Assembly (NCBI RefSeq): GCF_028201475.1
Contig: NZ_CP116383.1
Span: 372,001-436,000, forward strand
Source: Vibrio sp. SCSIO 43137
GTDB taxonomy: Bacteria; Pseudomonadota; Gammaproteobacteria; Enterobacterales; Vibrionaceae
Length of the DNA: 64,000 bases
Direction: 5' to 3'
Numbering within the stretch: the first letter of the stretch is position 1; the number at the start of each line of letters is the position of its first letter. This document shows positions 1 through 7,986 of the stretch, piece after piece. The translations under genes and the position numbers were made by a program. The notes below the pieces were generated by a model. That model did no database searches. It had not been told where the DNA came from and saw only the letters and a program-made list of their open reading frames with translations.

Positions 1-62
1 GTAAGCAGGGTCAGGTATCGTTTATTCACCACTGCAAGTGGTGGTGAGTCTGGCGAACAACA

Positions 63-1787
63 TTATTCTTTGGTTAGTTTGCCTGTATCAGGATCAATGC
101 TGTAGCCTTTCTCATGTATTATCTGGGTGATATCGCTTAAGTCAATTTCGGCAATAGTGACACCCTCATACATGGCTGTACGCAAAATATCTAAGTATAT
201 ATGGCTGGCGGTCAGCTCTTCATTGAAAGAAATATTCTGCATCGTTTTCTTGATAATTTCTATGCTTTCATTCCGAAGTTCATAGTCTATTGGCAAGCTG
301 TCATCGCACTTCTGAACGGTAACAATAAGATCAAGTGTGACTACTTTTTCTGTTCCAGAATTTAGACCTTTAACACTACGTTGCCCTTTATCCAGAATGG
401 TTATGTCTACAGGTTTATCTGTAAATCCAGCATCGCGAAGAGCTTGTTGAACTACTGCCCAAATAGAGCCTTGGCTGTTTCCAAATACTACTGATAAATG
501 CCCTTTATTTTTTAGGACTCGACGAGCCTCCTTAAAAGCACCAGTTAGAATGCTTTGATAATGCTCTTTGCTTTTCGCCTTTTCTTTGCCTGTAGTACGC
601 ATTACTGCTTCAGAGGTGTTGTCGGTATATTCACCTAGCCAAGCTTCGTGAAATAGGTTCATATCAGCGTAAAAAATGTTTGACCCAAAAGGGGGATCAG
701 TAAACACAAGGTCAACAGAGTTGTCACGAAGGTGAGTCAGGTTGTCTGCTGAAGCTGTAACGTACTCTTGTTGTACTTCAGGTGAGTTACTTCTTTGATA
801 ATCAGTTATTTGGCGATCTGCCTTTATCAGAGCGTTGATTTTTCGCTCGATCAACTCATATACATTCCACTCGTAGAACACTGGAGCAATATAGTAGTTT
901 TGGATTGCCGCATTAAGTGGTGCTTTCTTGCTCCACTGATAACGTTTAGATGCCCTTGGAAGAATTGCAGTAAACGCAAACTTTAATTTTTGCTTTAGCT
1001 GTGCATCGTTAATCAGTTCAAAGCGCTGCCAAAGGTCATGCAATACGATGGCGTTCCGATGTGAGAAAAACTTGTGCGTTGATGTTAAGTTCCACTTTTT
1101 TAGTGCAGAACGTTTATACATCTCTCGGTCTTCAGGTATCTCTACACTCGGAAAGTACTCAAAGATATCTGACTGCTCAGCTTTCGCTATTTTCTCATAG
1201 TCAAACTTGGAAAGAGGCTGTTCAATTTGCTTTCCAGCAGTCCCTTTCATTGACACGACTACAGGCTCGTCTCTTAAAAACTTCGCTCCCTTTTTAACAA
1301 ATGTCTCATCACATGAAGGGCACTTGAGCTTCTTGGAGTCCCAGTTACAATCACGAAGCGCGTTGTAGTAGTTAATCTCATTTTTACAATGTCCACATTC
1401 ATAGACAAAAGACCAAATGGTTTTGCCGAATGTTATTTTTGAGTCGTCTTCTCCTCGGATCGTATTGTAATAATGGCCTACGGCTGCTTTACTTTCATTC
1501 AGTATTCTAAGAGCTTCAGCTTCAAATTCATGAGGGGAGACATCACTAAGGTAACCTGTGCCTATATGCTTTCCTAAACGTGATATATCACTGACTACAG
1601 CGTTTCTACCAGTCATTTTGGCAGCTACCGCTGTCATGCCAGAACCCGCAAAGATATCTACAACCATGTCACCTGGTTGGGTGTATTCCTCTATGAATGG
1701 GACGATAGCCATAACAGGCACTTTTGTTAGGTAACTATGTCCGTTATAGATTGAATCTGAACGGCCTACTTTCAAGATATCTTGCAT
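63..1787 (-). CDS. DNA methyltransferase with internal zinc ribbon
   Basis: Likely adenine- or cytosine-N4-specific DNA methyltransferase of a restriction-modification system. The AdoMet-binding motif (VDIFAGSGMTAVAA) lies near residue 45 and the catalytic DPPF motif (TDPPFGSN) near residue 365. About 300 residues separate them, including a CxxC...CxxC zinc-ribbon-like segment (CGHC, CPSC) around residues 132-160. The start fits the family because KVGRSDSIYNGHSYLTKVP is a typical N-terminus. It is divergent from the HTH-endonuclease gene at 1977, with about 190 bases between them. The target sequence cannot be read from the protein. The motif order (AdoMet site first) and the large insertion are unlike compact type II enzymes. 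Confidence 0.85.
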   Translation of the reverse strand: MQDILKVGRSDSIYNGHSYLTKVPVMAIVPFIEEYTQPGDMVVDIFAGSGMTAVAAKMTGRNAVVSDISRLGKHIGTGYLSDVSPHEFEAEALRILNESKAAVGHYYNTIRGEDDSKITFGKTIWSFVYECGHCKNEINYYNALRDCNWDSKKLKCPSCDETFVKKGAKFLRDEPVVVSMKGTAGKQIEQPLSKFDYEKIAKAEQSDIFEYFPSVEIPEDREMYKRSALKKWNLTSTHKFFSHRNAIVLHDLWQRFELINDAQLKQKLKFAFTAILPRASKRYQWSKKAPLNAAIQNYYIAPVFYEWNVYELIERKINALIKADRQITDYQRSNSPEVQQEYVTASADNLTHLRDNSVDLVFTDPPFGSNIFYADMNLFHEAWLGEYTDNTSEAVMRTTGKEKAKSKEHYQSILTGAFKEARRVLKNKGHLSVVFGNSQGSIWAVVQQALRDAGFTDKPVDITILDKGQRSVKGLNSGTEKVVTLDLIVTVQKCDDSLPIDYELRNESIEIIKKTMQNISFNEELTASHIYLDILRTAMYEGVTIAEIDLSDITQIIHEKGYSIDPDTGKLTKE

Positions 1788-1976
1788 AGTCTTTGAATTT
1801 TCTCATTGGCAAAAAATATAAGCTTCTGAGTATACGACAATGGTGGTGCTTTAACTAGAGTGAGGTGAATCCCAATAAGACACGATTGACTGGTCATACC
1901 AGACATGTTTGTCGTGTTATCGCAGTGCTTATGCAAATAGTTTGATTGCTGAATTTGCAAAAGGCATGAGATAGAA

Positions 1977-2717
1977 ATGAACAAAAATGAACTAATGTGG
2001 CAGTTGGCTAATAATGTTAGGTGTTTGAGAGAGAAACAAGGTTGGACTCAAGAGGAGTTAGCAGAAAGAGCTAATATTCATGTTCGCCAAATCAGTCGAA
2101 TTGAAAATGCTTCTAACGAAACTAGTCTCGATCTCCTTTGTGCTCTCGCTTATGTATTTGGCCTTGCTCCTAGTAAGTTATACGAAAAGTTATTTTTTCA
2201 AACAAAGATAGAGTGGCTAAATCACATTTTTCCAAATATAAGAGCTATGGAACATTTGGCGAAAGAGGAAGGGATCAAGGATATCTTTCAGGATAATGGA
2301 GGTAAGTTACTCCAAGTTCTTTTGGTCACGGGATTAAAAGACTTACCAGGAAGAGAAGGAAACGATGCTATAGACTGTTATGGCAATGAGTACGAATTGA
2401 AATCACTAAATGTCAACCTAGTGAAAGGTTTTTCCACTCATCATCATATGAATCCCCAGATAATTGAGAAGTATCGAAAAGTAAGCTGGGTATTTGCGGT
2501 CTATAGAGACATTGAACTTCAAGAAATTTGGTTACTTACCCCTCGTGAATTAGAGTTCTACTATGATAAATGGACGACAAAGTGGTATGCGGAAGGTGGT
2601 AAGGACATTAACAACCCTAAGATCCCTTTGAAGTATGTTCGTGAACACGGGAAGTTGGTGTATCAGCAACCTATGAATGGGGATTTGTTATTCTCAGATA
2701 TTACGCGCTTCTTATAG
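1977..2717 (+). CDS. XRE-HTH / PD-(D/E)XK restriction endonuclease fusion
   Basis: A 246-residue protein. Residues 7-65 form a Cro/CI-type helix-turn-helix ([27 protein letters not shown]). Residues about 90-246 look like a PD-(D/E)XK nuclease: [10 protein letters not shown], then the EYELKS motif, giving D-(x)n-E-x-K. It is next to and divergent from the methyltransferase, so it is the probable cognate endonuclease. The fused HTH suggests that the enzyme controls its own promoter or that of the methyltransferase, in the manner of stand-alone C proteins. I do not recognise the specificity. The function is inferred from motif and context, not from a remembered close homologue. Confidence 0.75.
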   Translation: MNKNELMWQLANNVRCLREKQGWTQEELAERANIHVRQISRIENASNETSLDLLCALAYVFGLAPSKLYEKLFFQTKIEWLNHIFPNIRAMEHLAKEEGIKDIFQDNGGKLLQVLLVTGLKDLPGREGNDAIDCYGNEYELKSLNVNLVKGFSTHHHMNPQIIEKYRKVSWVFAVYRDIELQEIWLLTPRELEFYYDKWTTKWYAEGGKDINNPKIPLKYVREHGKLVYQQPMNGDLLFSDITRFL

Positions 2718-2724
2718 TTTTTTG

Positions 2725-2756
2725 GGCTTGAATCATCAAGTGTACTAATTCAAGCC
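2725..2756. terminator. bidirectional stem-loop between convergent genes
   Basis: GGCTTGAAT (2725-2733) pairs with ATTCAAGCC (2748-2756) across a 14-base loop. It lies between the endonuclease gene and the convergent integrase gene. T-rich sequence precedes the stem (useful for the minus-strand transcript); little follows it on the plus strand. Confidence 0.5.
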
Positions 2757-2781
2757 TTACCTAAAGATTGAGCAGTATTTA

Positions 2782-3951
2782 CTAAATTAGCTCATCTGAT
2801 CTATCAATTGTTTCCATATCGTCGTAATACTTCTGGATCATTTCGACACTAGTTCCGCAATTGCGTGCGAGAAGGTGAATATTAACACCTTCTCTTAGCT
2901 TTCTAGTAATGTACGTGTGACGACAGCTATAGAGTGTGTAAAACTCTTTGGTAGCGTCAATTTTTTTAAAGACACATAGTTGCTTGAAAGTCTTGTCATC
3001 GAAAGTTTTTTCGTGGTCGACGGGATCTCTAAAGATATATGAATCTAGTTTTATTCGTTTAAGAGATGACACTTCATTCTTGAGATAATACTTATTTGCG
3101 ATCGTCAAGATGATGCTGGTCGCTTCAGAGGACAATGGAACTCTTCTCTGAGATGTAATTGACGTGCTGTGCACTTTCCCTGCGGTTACTGCAATATGAT
3201 AGAAAACCTGAGTCTTTGAGCGATCTTTCATCAAGTCTGAAAACTTAAGATTAAATAGTTCTTCTCCCGTTCGTATGCCCGTCTCAAGCATGAACTTCAT
3301 GCCATAATACATAAGTTCCCGATAACGTTTAGATATTTGCTTGGAAGGTTTTAGTATGAACTGCTCGTAGTCTTCAAAGAGAACTGCAAGGTGACTGGGT
3401 TTGAATGCTCTTCTGGCCTCTTGACGGTTGACTTCCACATCACTAGGAATTTCAGGAAGCTCATAACTGCATATAAGTGACTGTCTTTGTGCATAACTAA
3501 AGAGTTGCTTAAAAGCTCCTCTGCGAACATTCAGTTGAGTTCTGGATTTAGCTTTTGTTAAAACCTCATCAATATGCTTGAGTTCAAGTTGTTTAATCTT
3601 CAAATGACCGAGTAATGGAGAAATTTCGTCAGATAAAATTCTGGCATGATCATGATATTTTGAAGACTTTTTGCCTGTTGCTGCATGCTTGTCCTCAAAA
3701 AAAGCGGAGAGATCTTTACAGAGTGTTTTAATCAAATCTTTAGTAGAAGGCTGGAAAATAGTTGGATCAATGTTTTGCTCATAAGAGAAGTAATAACCCC
3801 AAGCTTTCTTAGTCGCCTCTGGTAAATCTGAAGTTTTGAGAGACTTTCTAAAGTCACCACCTTTGACATTTAGATATACGTAATAGTTCTTGGATGCTTT
3901 CTGTTTGTAGATAGCTAAACCATCACCAAGCTTGTGATATTCATAAGCCAT
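2782..3951 (-). CDS. tyrosine recombinase / site-specific integrase
   Basis: A 389-residue phage-type integrase. It has an N-terminal arm-binding region, a SAM-like core-binding domain (about 80-180) and a catalytic domain with Arg in LETGIRTGEELF (about 224), the RHTYI box (SCRHTYITRKL, about 345) and the nucleophile region QKYYDD (about 373). It is transcribed away from the tRNA-Leu fragment 78 bases upstream of its start, the usual placing of an integrase beside its attachment site. It probably mobilised the segment carrying the restriction-modification genes. The other end of that island lies beyond the left edge of the window. Confidence 0.9.
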   Translation of the reverse strand: MAYEYHKLGDGLAIYKQKASKNYYVYLNVKGGDFRKSLKTSDLPEATKKAWGYYFSYEQNIDPTIFQPSTKDLIKTLCKDLSAFFEDKHAATGKKSSKYHDHARILSDEISPLLGHLKIKQLELKHIDEVLTKAKSRTQLNVRRGAFKQLFSYAQRQSLICSYELPEIPSDVEVNRQEARRAFKPSHLAVLFEDYEQFILKPSKQISKRYRELMYYGMKFMLETGIRTGEELFNLKFSDLMKDRSKTQVFYHIAVTAGKVHSTSITSQRRVPLSSEATSIILTIANKYYLKNEVSSLKRIKLDSYIFRDPVDHEKTFDDKTFKQLCVFKKIDATKEFYTLYSCRHTYITRKLREGVNIHLLARNCGTSVEMIQKYYDDMETIDRSDELI

Positions 3952-4028
3952 TTTTATAGTTTCCTTTATAGCTTGTGATTTTTGGTGGTAAGTTTATGTA
4001 TAATAATGAAATTTTTCAAGCTCGATGA

Positions 4029-4082
4029 ATTCAAAATCCGTTGCCTTCGGGCGTGGCGGTTCAAGTCCGCCCACCGGTACCA
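4029..4082 (+). pseudogene. 3' fragment of tRNA-Leu (attachment-site remnant)
   Basis: The sequence runs from the anticodon loop (ATTCAAAATC, anticodon CAA) through a long variable arm (GTTGCCTTCGGGCGTG), a T arm (GCGGTTCAAGTCCGC) and the acceptor end CACCGGTACCA. Nothing upstream matches a tRNA 5' half. This is the pattern left when an element inserts into a tRNA-Leu gene: the intact tRNA is rebuilt at the far end and a 3' copy remains. A terminator follows at once, so the right side is the original chromosome. Isoacceptor identity is inferred from the class II variable arm and anticodon loop. Confidence 0.75.
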
Positions 4083-4089
4083 TACATAG

Positions 4090-4113
4090 AAAGGTCGCTT
4101 TATAGCGGCCTTT
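4090..4113 (+). terminator. rho-independent terminator of the displaced tRNA-Leu locus
   Basis: AAAGGTCGC and GCGGCCTTT pair (one G-U) around a TTTATA loop, followed by a TTTCGTCGTTTT tract. It sits eight bases after the CCA end of the tRNA fragment. Confidence 0.7.
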
Positions 4114-4130
4114 CGTCGTTTTAGGGGTAA

Positions 4131-4192
4131 TACACGTTGCCTTCGGGGGGGCGACAGGGGTGCCTGTCAAATCATTCCGTCCACTGGTATTT
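4131..4192 (+). repeat. possible second, decayed tRNA-Leu 3' remnant
   Basis: GTTGCCTTCGGG and, further on, TTCCGTCCACTGGTA echo parts of the fragment at 4029-4082, but the middle is altered. It may be the scar of an earlier insertion at the same tRNA site, or chance. Confidence 0.3.
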
Positions 4193-4202
4193 ATAGTGCT
4201 CA

Positions 4203-4520
4203 ATAAAGTTTAGGTGCTGTTTCTGAATTCTCAGCTTTAGCAAGTGGCAGCCCATAATTAAATTGATGCACCTTTCTTAGTTACAGTAACTAATTAGTTA
4301 GCTTTATAGAAAGTATATACAAGGGAGCGAGTAGAAAGCAGCAGGAGGAACTGATAGGTACACATGAAAGGTATTAGACTATACCTGAGGATATTTATTT
4401 GTACCTAAATAGTTGATTTTTGGATGATTTCACGAATATGAAAAATCAGTGTAGAGACTGAGTTCAATCTAACTATAAGATTTTTATAAATTTTACTTTA
4501 TGATCTATATGGTTAGTCAG
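4203..4520. other. intergenic stretch, no gene seen
   Basis: AT-rich sequence between the island boundary and the lipoprotein gene. It holds short self-complementary tracts (for example TTAGTTACAGTAACTAA around 4278) but no convincing coding frame. It presumably contains the promoter of the lipoprotein gene. Confidence 0.4.
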
Positions 4521-4744
4521 ATGAACAGAAAAATTTTCCTAATTGCTCTTATTAGTGTTATTACAGCTTGTGCGAGCGACCCTGATGATATAGATGCAGC
4601 CTACGTCTCTCCTCTTAAATATCGCGATTATGATTGCGAACAACTAGCCTTAGAAATGGACTATGTTGGCCAGAGGACCCCCCTCTGGCAGGATAGTTGT
4701 CACTGTTAAAATTTAACCAGTTAGGGGCGGTAACAGAGTAAAGA

Positions 4745-5170
4745 ATGGCTCGTTATTCCCAAGAAAGAAGAGAAGCAGTACTGAAGAAGTTGTTACCTCC
4801 GTACTCCCGGTCAGTGGCAGAAGTGGCGCTCGAAGAAGGAATTCATGAAGCAACCCTGTACAATTGGCGAAAACAACTCAGAGAATCAGGAACCGTTGTG
4901 CCAAACAGTAATACTTCTTCCGAGCAGTGGTCAGCTCAAACTAAATTGGCCGTTGTGGCAGAAACTTATTCCATGACAGAGAACGAACTAAGCCAGTACT
5001 GTCGTGAGAAAGGACTTTATCCCGAGCAGATTAAAGAGTGGCGCGGTGAGTGTATGCAAGGCTTCATGTCCAGTAAGGAACGAGAAGCCCAAGCGAAGAA
5101 ACAAGCCAAAGAAGATAAAAGAGAAATCAAAGAGTTAAAGAAAGAACTCCGCCATAAGAAAAAGCCTTAG
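4745..5170 (+). CDS. IS3-family transposase OrfA (DNA-binding subunit, frame broken near its end)
   Basis: A 141-residue protein with two helix-turn-helix units: SVAEVALEEGIHEATLYNWRK near residue 25 and MTENELSQYCREKGLYPEQIKEW near residue 80. A basic coiled C-terminus follows. The frame stops at 5170 just after an A-rich tract (AAGAAAAAG). The -1 frame continues with ALAETAALLVLRKKL and ends in an acidic tail at 5244, which is the usual C-terminus of this OrfA type. Either one A was lost in the tract or a -1 ribosomal shift occurs there. Confidence 0.85.
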   Translation: MARYSQERREAVLKKLLPPYSRSVAEVALEEGIHEATLYNWRKQLRESGTVVPNSNTSSEQWSAQTKLAVVAETYSMTENELSQYCREKGLYPEQIKEWRGECMQGFMSSKEREAQAKKQAKEDKREIKELKKELRHKKKP

Positions 5171-5309
5171 CTGAAACTGCCGCCTTGCTGGTGCTGAGAA
5201 AAAAGCTGAGAGCCTTTTACGGGGAAGAACCAGAGGACGATTAACCTCGACCTATGAAAGGCAAAGCCTGATCACACTTATACACGAGGCTCGCCAAAGC
5301 GGCTGTAGG

Positions 5310-6278
5310 TTGGAAAACGCATGTCACGAAGTTGAGATAGATCTCCGAACTTACCGCCGCTGGTATCAAGATGGAGAGGTTCAGGAAGATCAACGGCCGA
5401 TAGCTCCGCGACCAGTGCCAGTTAACAAGCTCACAGAGCTAGAACGACAAGCCATCATCGATGTGAGCAACAACGCAGAGTACGCAAGTCTGCCACCGAC
5501 TCAGATTGTACCAACGTTACTGGACAAAGGTGACTATATAGCTTCAGAGTCGAGCTTCTATCGCGTACTGAAAGCAGCAGGACAACTTAACCGCAGAGGA
5601 CGCCAGCGTAGTCGACAAAAGGCATCTAGGCCAACGAGCTACACCGCAACAGCTCCTAATCAGGTTTTTACTTGGGATATTACCTATCTCCCGTCAGGTG
5701 TCCGCGGGCAATATTATTATCTGTATGTGATAGAAGACATCTACAGCAGAAAAATCGTAGGTTACGAGGTGCATGAACGTGAATGCGGAGAGCTGGCTTC
5801 GCAGTTATTACAACGTACGCTGATGCGTGAACAGTGCTTCAACCAGCCTCTGGTTCTGCACTCAGATAACGGTGGACCGATGAAGTCGTTTACGTTAAAA
5901 GCGAAAATGGAAGAGCTGGGGATCACACCTTCTTATAGCCGTCCAAGAGTCAGTGATGATAATCCTTATGTGGAATCGCTGTTCCGTACGCTTAAGTATG
6001 TGCCAAGCTGGCCGTCTGGCGGTTTTAATAGTCTTGAAGCAAGCCGTGTGTGGGTAGAGACCTTCGCTAACTGGTACAACACGGAACATAAGCACAGCCG
6101 ATTAAACTATGTGACCCCATCGGAGCGTCACAACGGTAAAGATATGGAAATCTTGAAGCATCGTGAAAGAGTGTTGATGGAACACCGAAGGCAAAAGCCA
6201 GAACGCTGGTCACGGAATATCAGGAACTGTGAACCGATCGGAGAAGTTCATCTGAACCCAGAAAAAGAAGTTGCTTGA
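5310..6278 (+). CDS. IS3-family transposase OrfB (DDE catalytic domain)
   Basis: Catalytic transposase subunit with an rve-type integrase core. The DDE residues are intact: first Asp in FTWDITYL, second Asp in LHSDNGG, Glu in NPYVESLFRTLKY, about 35 residues apart as expected. The TTG at 5310 is only a nominal start. The frame is open upstream and coding-like (SLITLIHEARQSGCRLENAC), so the true product probably begins near 5240 by re-initiation or a -1 shift from OrfA, as is usual in IS3 elements. The stop lies 39 bases before the right end of the element. Confidence 0.9.
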   Translation: MENACHEVEIDLRTYRRWYQDGEVQEDQRPIAPRPVPVNKLTELERQAIIDVSNNAEYASLPPTQIVPTLLDKGDYIASESSFYRVLKAAGQLNRRGRQRSRQKASRPTSYTATAPNQVFTWDITYLPSGVRGQYYYLYVIEDIYSRKIVGYEVHERECGELASQLLQRTLMREQCFNQPLVLHSDNGGPMKSFTLKAKMEELGITPSYSRPRVSDDNPYVESLFRTLKYVPSWPSGGFNSLEASRVWVETFANWYNTEHKHSRLNYVTPSERHNGKDMEILKHRERVLMEHRRQKPERWSRNIRNCEPIGEVHLNPEKEVA

Positions 6279-6653
6279 AAACTAAGCAAATAGTGACAAC
6301 TATCTTGAAAAACGCCGGGACTGCTAAGCTATATCAAAAGCTTGATAGTGAGCATTCAAAGGATAGCTGGCAAATGGGTGTTGGTCTGGTATTGCTATGG
6401 CCAACACTTTTCTTTTTAGAAGGTGGTGATGGCCCGGAAGCTTCTGAATATGCTCAGTTAAAAGGTGAGTACAAGGCTTTACACGATAATGCCATTATTA
6501 AAAAGTGCAGTATTGAAACGAAATCACCAGAAGAAATCATTAAAAAGAAATCAGAGGGAGATAAAGAGGATAGTAAAGTTTAAGTTCATCTTCTTTCTCT
6601 TTTGGTGGGATGGTTGCCAACTCGCGATTTACCTTACAAAACTTAAACAAAAA

Positions 6654-6697
6654 AACAGCTTCAGCCAACCGGATAGGTAGAGTTAACTGAAGCTGTT
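6654..6697. terminator. stem-loop between convergent genes
   Basis: AACAGCTTCAG (6654-6664) pairs with CTGAAGCTGTT (6687-6697). A-rich sequence on one side and T-rich on the other allow it to act in both directions, ending the lipoprotein transcript and that of the Rid-domain gene. Confidence 0.65.
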
Positions 6698-6720
6698 TGC
6701 TATTTATCTACTGGTGTTGA

Positions 6721-7986
6721 TTAGTGCTGAGGAAGAGTACCTTCACCGTTAGATACAATCGCATCCATCTGTACTGCTGCATCCATTGGGATAACAGAAA
6801 CACCGATAACAGTTCTTGCCGGCAGGTCACCTTCGAAGAAGCTCTTATACACTTCGTTTACCGCATCAAGGTCAGCCACATCTTTAAGCTGGATGTTTAC
6901 CTTAACAATATCGTCCATAACGTGGCTTACGCTTTCAACGATGGCTTTGATGTTCTCAAGGCACTGTTTTGCCTGCTCTTTAACGCCGCCAGATACCACT
7001 TCACCAGACTTAACATCCACAGGAAGCTGTGCAGAGATGTTGTTGTAGTGAGAGAAAGCCACTGTCTGAGTAGATAGTTTGCTTACAGGTGCTTTATCTG
7101 TGTTGTTAGGACGGATTACGATGTTATGTCTGTCTTCAACAGCTTGTGGTGGTGTGCCGTCGCCGTGAGAAACAGTGGCATCGATTTGTACACGTGCATC
7201 CATTGGCAGGCCTTCAGCAACAACCACAGAGCGAGCCGGCATATAGCCAACAGTTCTTGCAATTGAAGAGTCAGGGAAGAAAGTGGTGTAAGCTTCGTTT
7301 ACTGCATCAACATCAGCAAGGTCACGAACGTGGATGTTGATTTTAACGATGTCATCAAACGGAACGTCAACGCCTTCCATGATGGATTTGATGTTTTTCA
7401 GGCACTGAGCCGTTTGCTCTTTAACGCCGCCAACTACTACGCTACCAGTTTTCGGATCAACAGGTAGCTGAGCTGAGATATGGTTGTAGTGAGAGAAAGC
7501 AACAGTTTGAGTAGACAGCTTGCTCTGTGGTGCTGCGTCAGTGTTTCGAACCAGCTTAACCAGATCACATGGATCCTGAGAAGGGGTACCTTCGCCGTTA
7601 GAGATAACTGCGTCCATCTGAACCAGTGCACCATCCAGAGGAAGGGCTGCAACCGCCAGTGTAGTGCGGGTTGGCTGATAGCTCTGGAAGAAACCAGCAT
7701 AAACCTGATCGACAGCGTCGATGTCCATGATGTTTTTCAGGTAAACATTTACACGTACAACGTCGTACATGCCGTGGCCGATGCTCTCAACGATAGCTTT
7801 GATGTTTTCCAGACACTGTGCTGCCTGCTCTTTCACACCACCTTCAACTAACTGGCCGCTTCTTGCGTCAACCGGTAGCTGAGCTGAAATGTTGTTATAG
7901 TGAGAAAAAGCCACTGTCTGAGTTGAAGCAGGGCAAATTGGTGCATCTTCGGTATTTCTTGATACTTTAATGATATCGCTACTCAT
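6721..7986 (-). CDS. triple-domain Rid (YjgF/YER057c/UK114) protein
   Basis: A 421-residue protein of three tandem Rid domains (about 1-135, 140-280 and 290-421). Each opens with the near-identical STQTVAFSHYN-x-ISAQLPVD, then GGVKEQ..QCL.NIK.I. Rid proteins hydrolyse reactive enamines and imines made by PLP enzymes. In each copy the substrate-carboxylate Arg appears retained (PTRTTLAV, IARTVGYM, PARTVIGV). The position of the E. coli RidA Glu in EIEAIA is Asp (QMDA, QIDA, QMDA). RidA proteins are normally one-domain homotrimers, so this chain could fold as a covalent trimer. An AGGAGAG ribosome site precedes the ATG. It stands alone, with no catabolic partner beside it. Confidence 0.9.
   Translation of the reverse strand: MSSDIIKVSRNTEDAPICPASTQTVAFSHYNNISAQLPVDARSGQLVEGGVKEQAAQCLENIKAIVESIGHGMYDVVRVNVYLKNIMDIDAVDQVYAGFFQSYQPTRTTLAVAALPLDGALVQMDAVISNGEGTPSQDPCDLVKLVRNTDAAPQSKLSTQTVAFSHYNHISAQLPVDPKTGSVVVGGVKEQTAQCLKNIKSIMEGVDVPFDDIVKINIHVRDLADVDAVNEAYTTFFPDSSIARTVGYMPARSVVVAEGLPMDARVQIDATVSHGDGTPPQAVEDRHNIVIRPNNTDKAPVSKLSTQTVAFSHYNNISAQLPVDVKSGEVVSGGVKEQAKQCLENIKAIVESVSHVMDDIVKVNIQLKDVADLDAVNEVYKSFFEGDLPARTVIGVSVIPMDAAVQMDAIVSNGEGTLPQH

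Larger units (their letters stand above)
4679..6317 (+). mobile_element. IS3-family insertion sequence
   Basis: The element is 1,639 bp. Imperfect 26-bp terminal inverted repeats (4679-4704 and 6292-6317) share the identical inner 13 bases GATAGTTGTCACT. It is flanked by a 4-bp direct repeat GGAC (4675-4678 and 6318-6321). It carries two consecutive transposase frames in the orfA/orfB arrangement. It lies within the lipoprotein gene, and the boundaries are supported by exact restoration of that reading frame. Confidence 0.9.
4521..6583 (+). pseudogene. small lipoprotein gene interrupted by an insertion sequence
   Basis: The 5' part (4521-4678) encodes a lipoprotein signal peptide, MNRKIFLIALISVITAC, with lipobox I-T-A-C, then ASDPDDIDAAYVSPLKYRDYDCEQLALEMDYVGQR and T. 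The 3' part (6322-6583) continues with AKLYQKLDSEHSKDSWQMGVG, a hydrophobic stretch and a Lys-rich tail. Deleting the insertion sequence with one copy of its GGAC duplication joins the halves in frame as YVGQRT-AKLYQKLD, a 139-residue protein like small lipoproteins common in Vibrio and enterobacteria. ATG codons at 4500 and 4509 are alternative starts. The split copy should be non-functional. Confidence 0.85.

Noticed and set aside
27..43. Hairpin CACCACT/AGTGGTG near the left edge as terminator of the methyltransferase gene
   Set aside because: The loop is tiny and no T run follows on the minus strand; evidence too weak to list.
3994..4203. Open frame across the tRNA-Leu fragment
   Set aside because: It reads through tRNA and terminator DNA, with no start signal.
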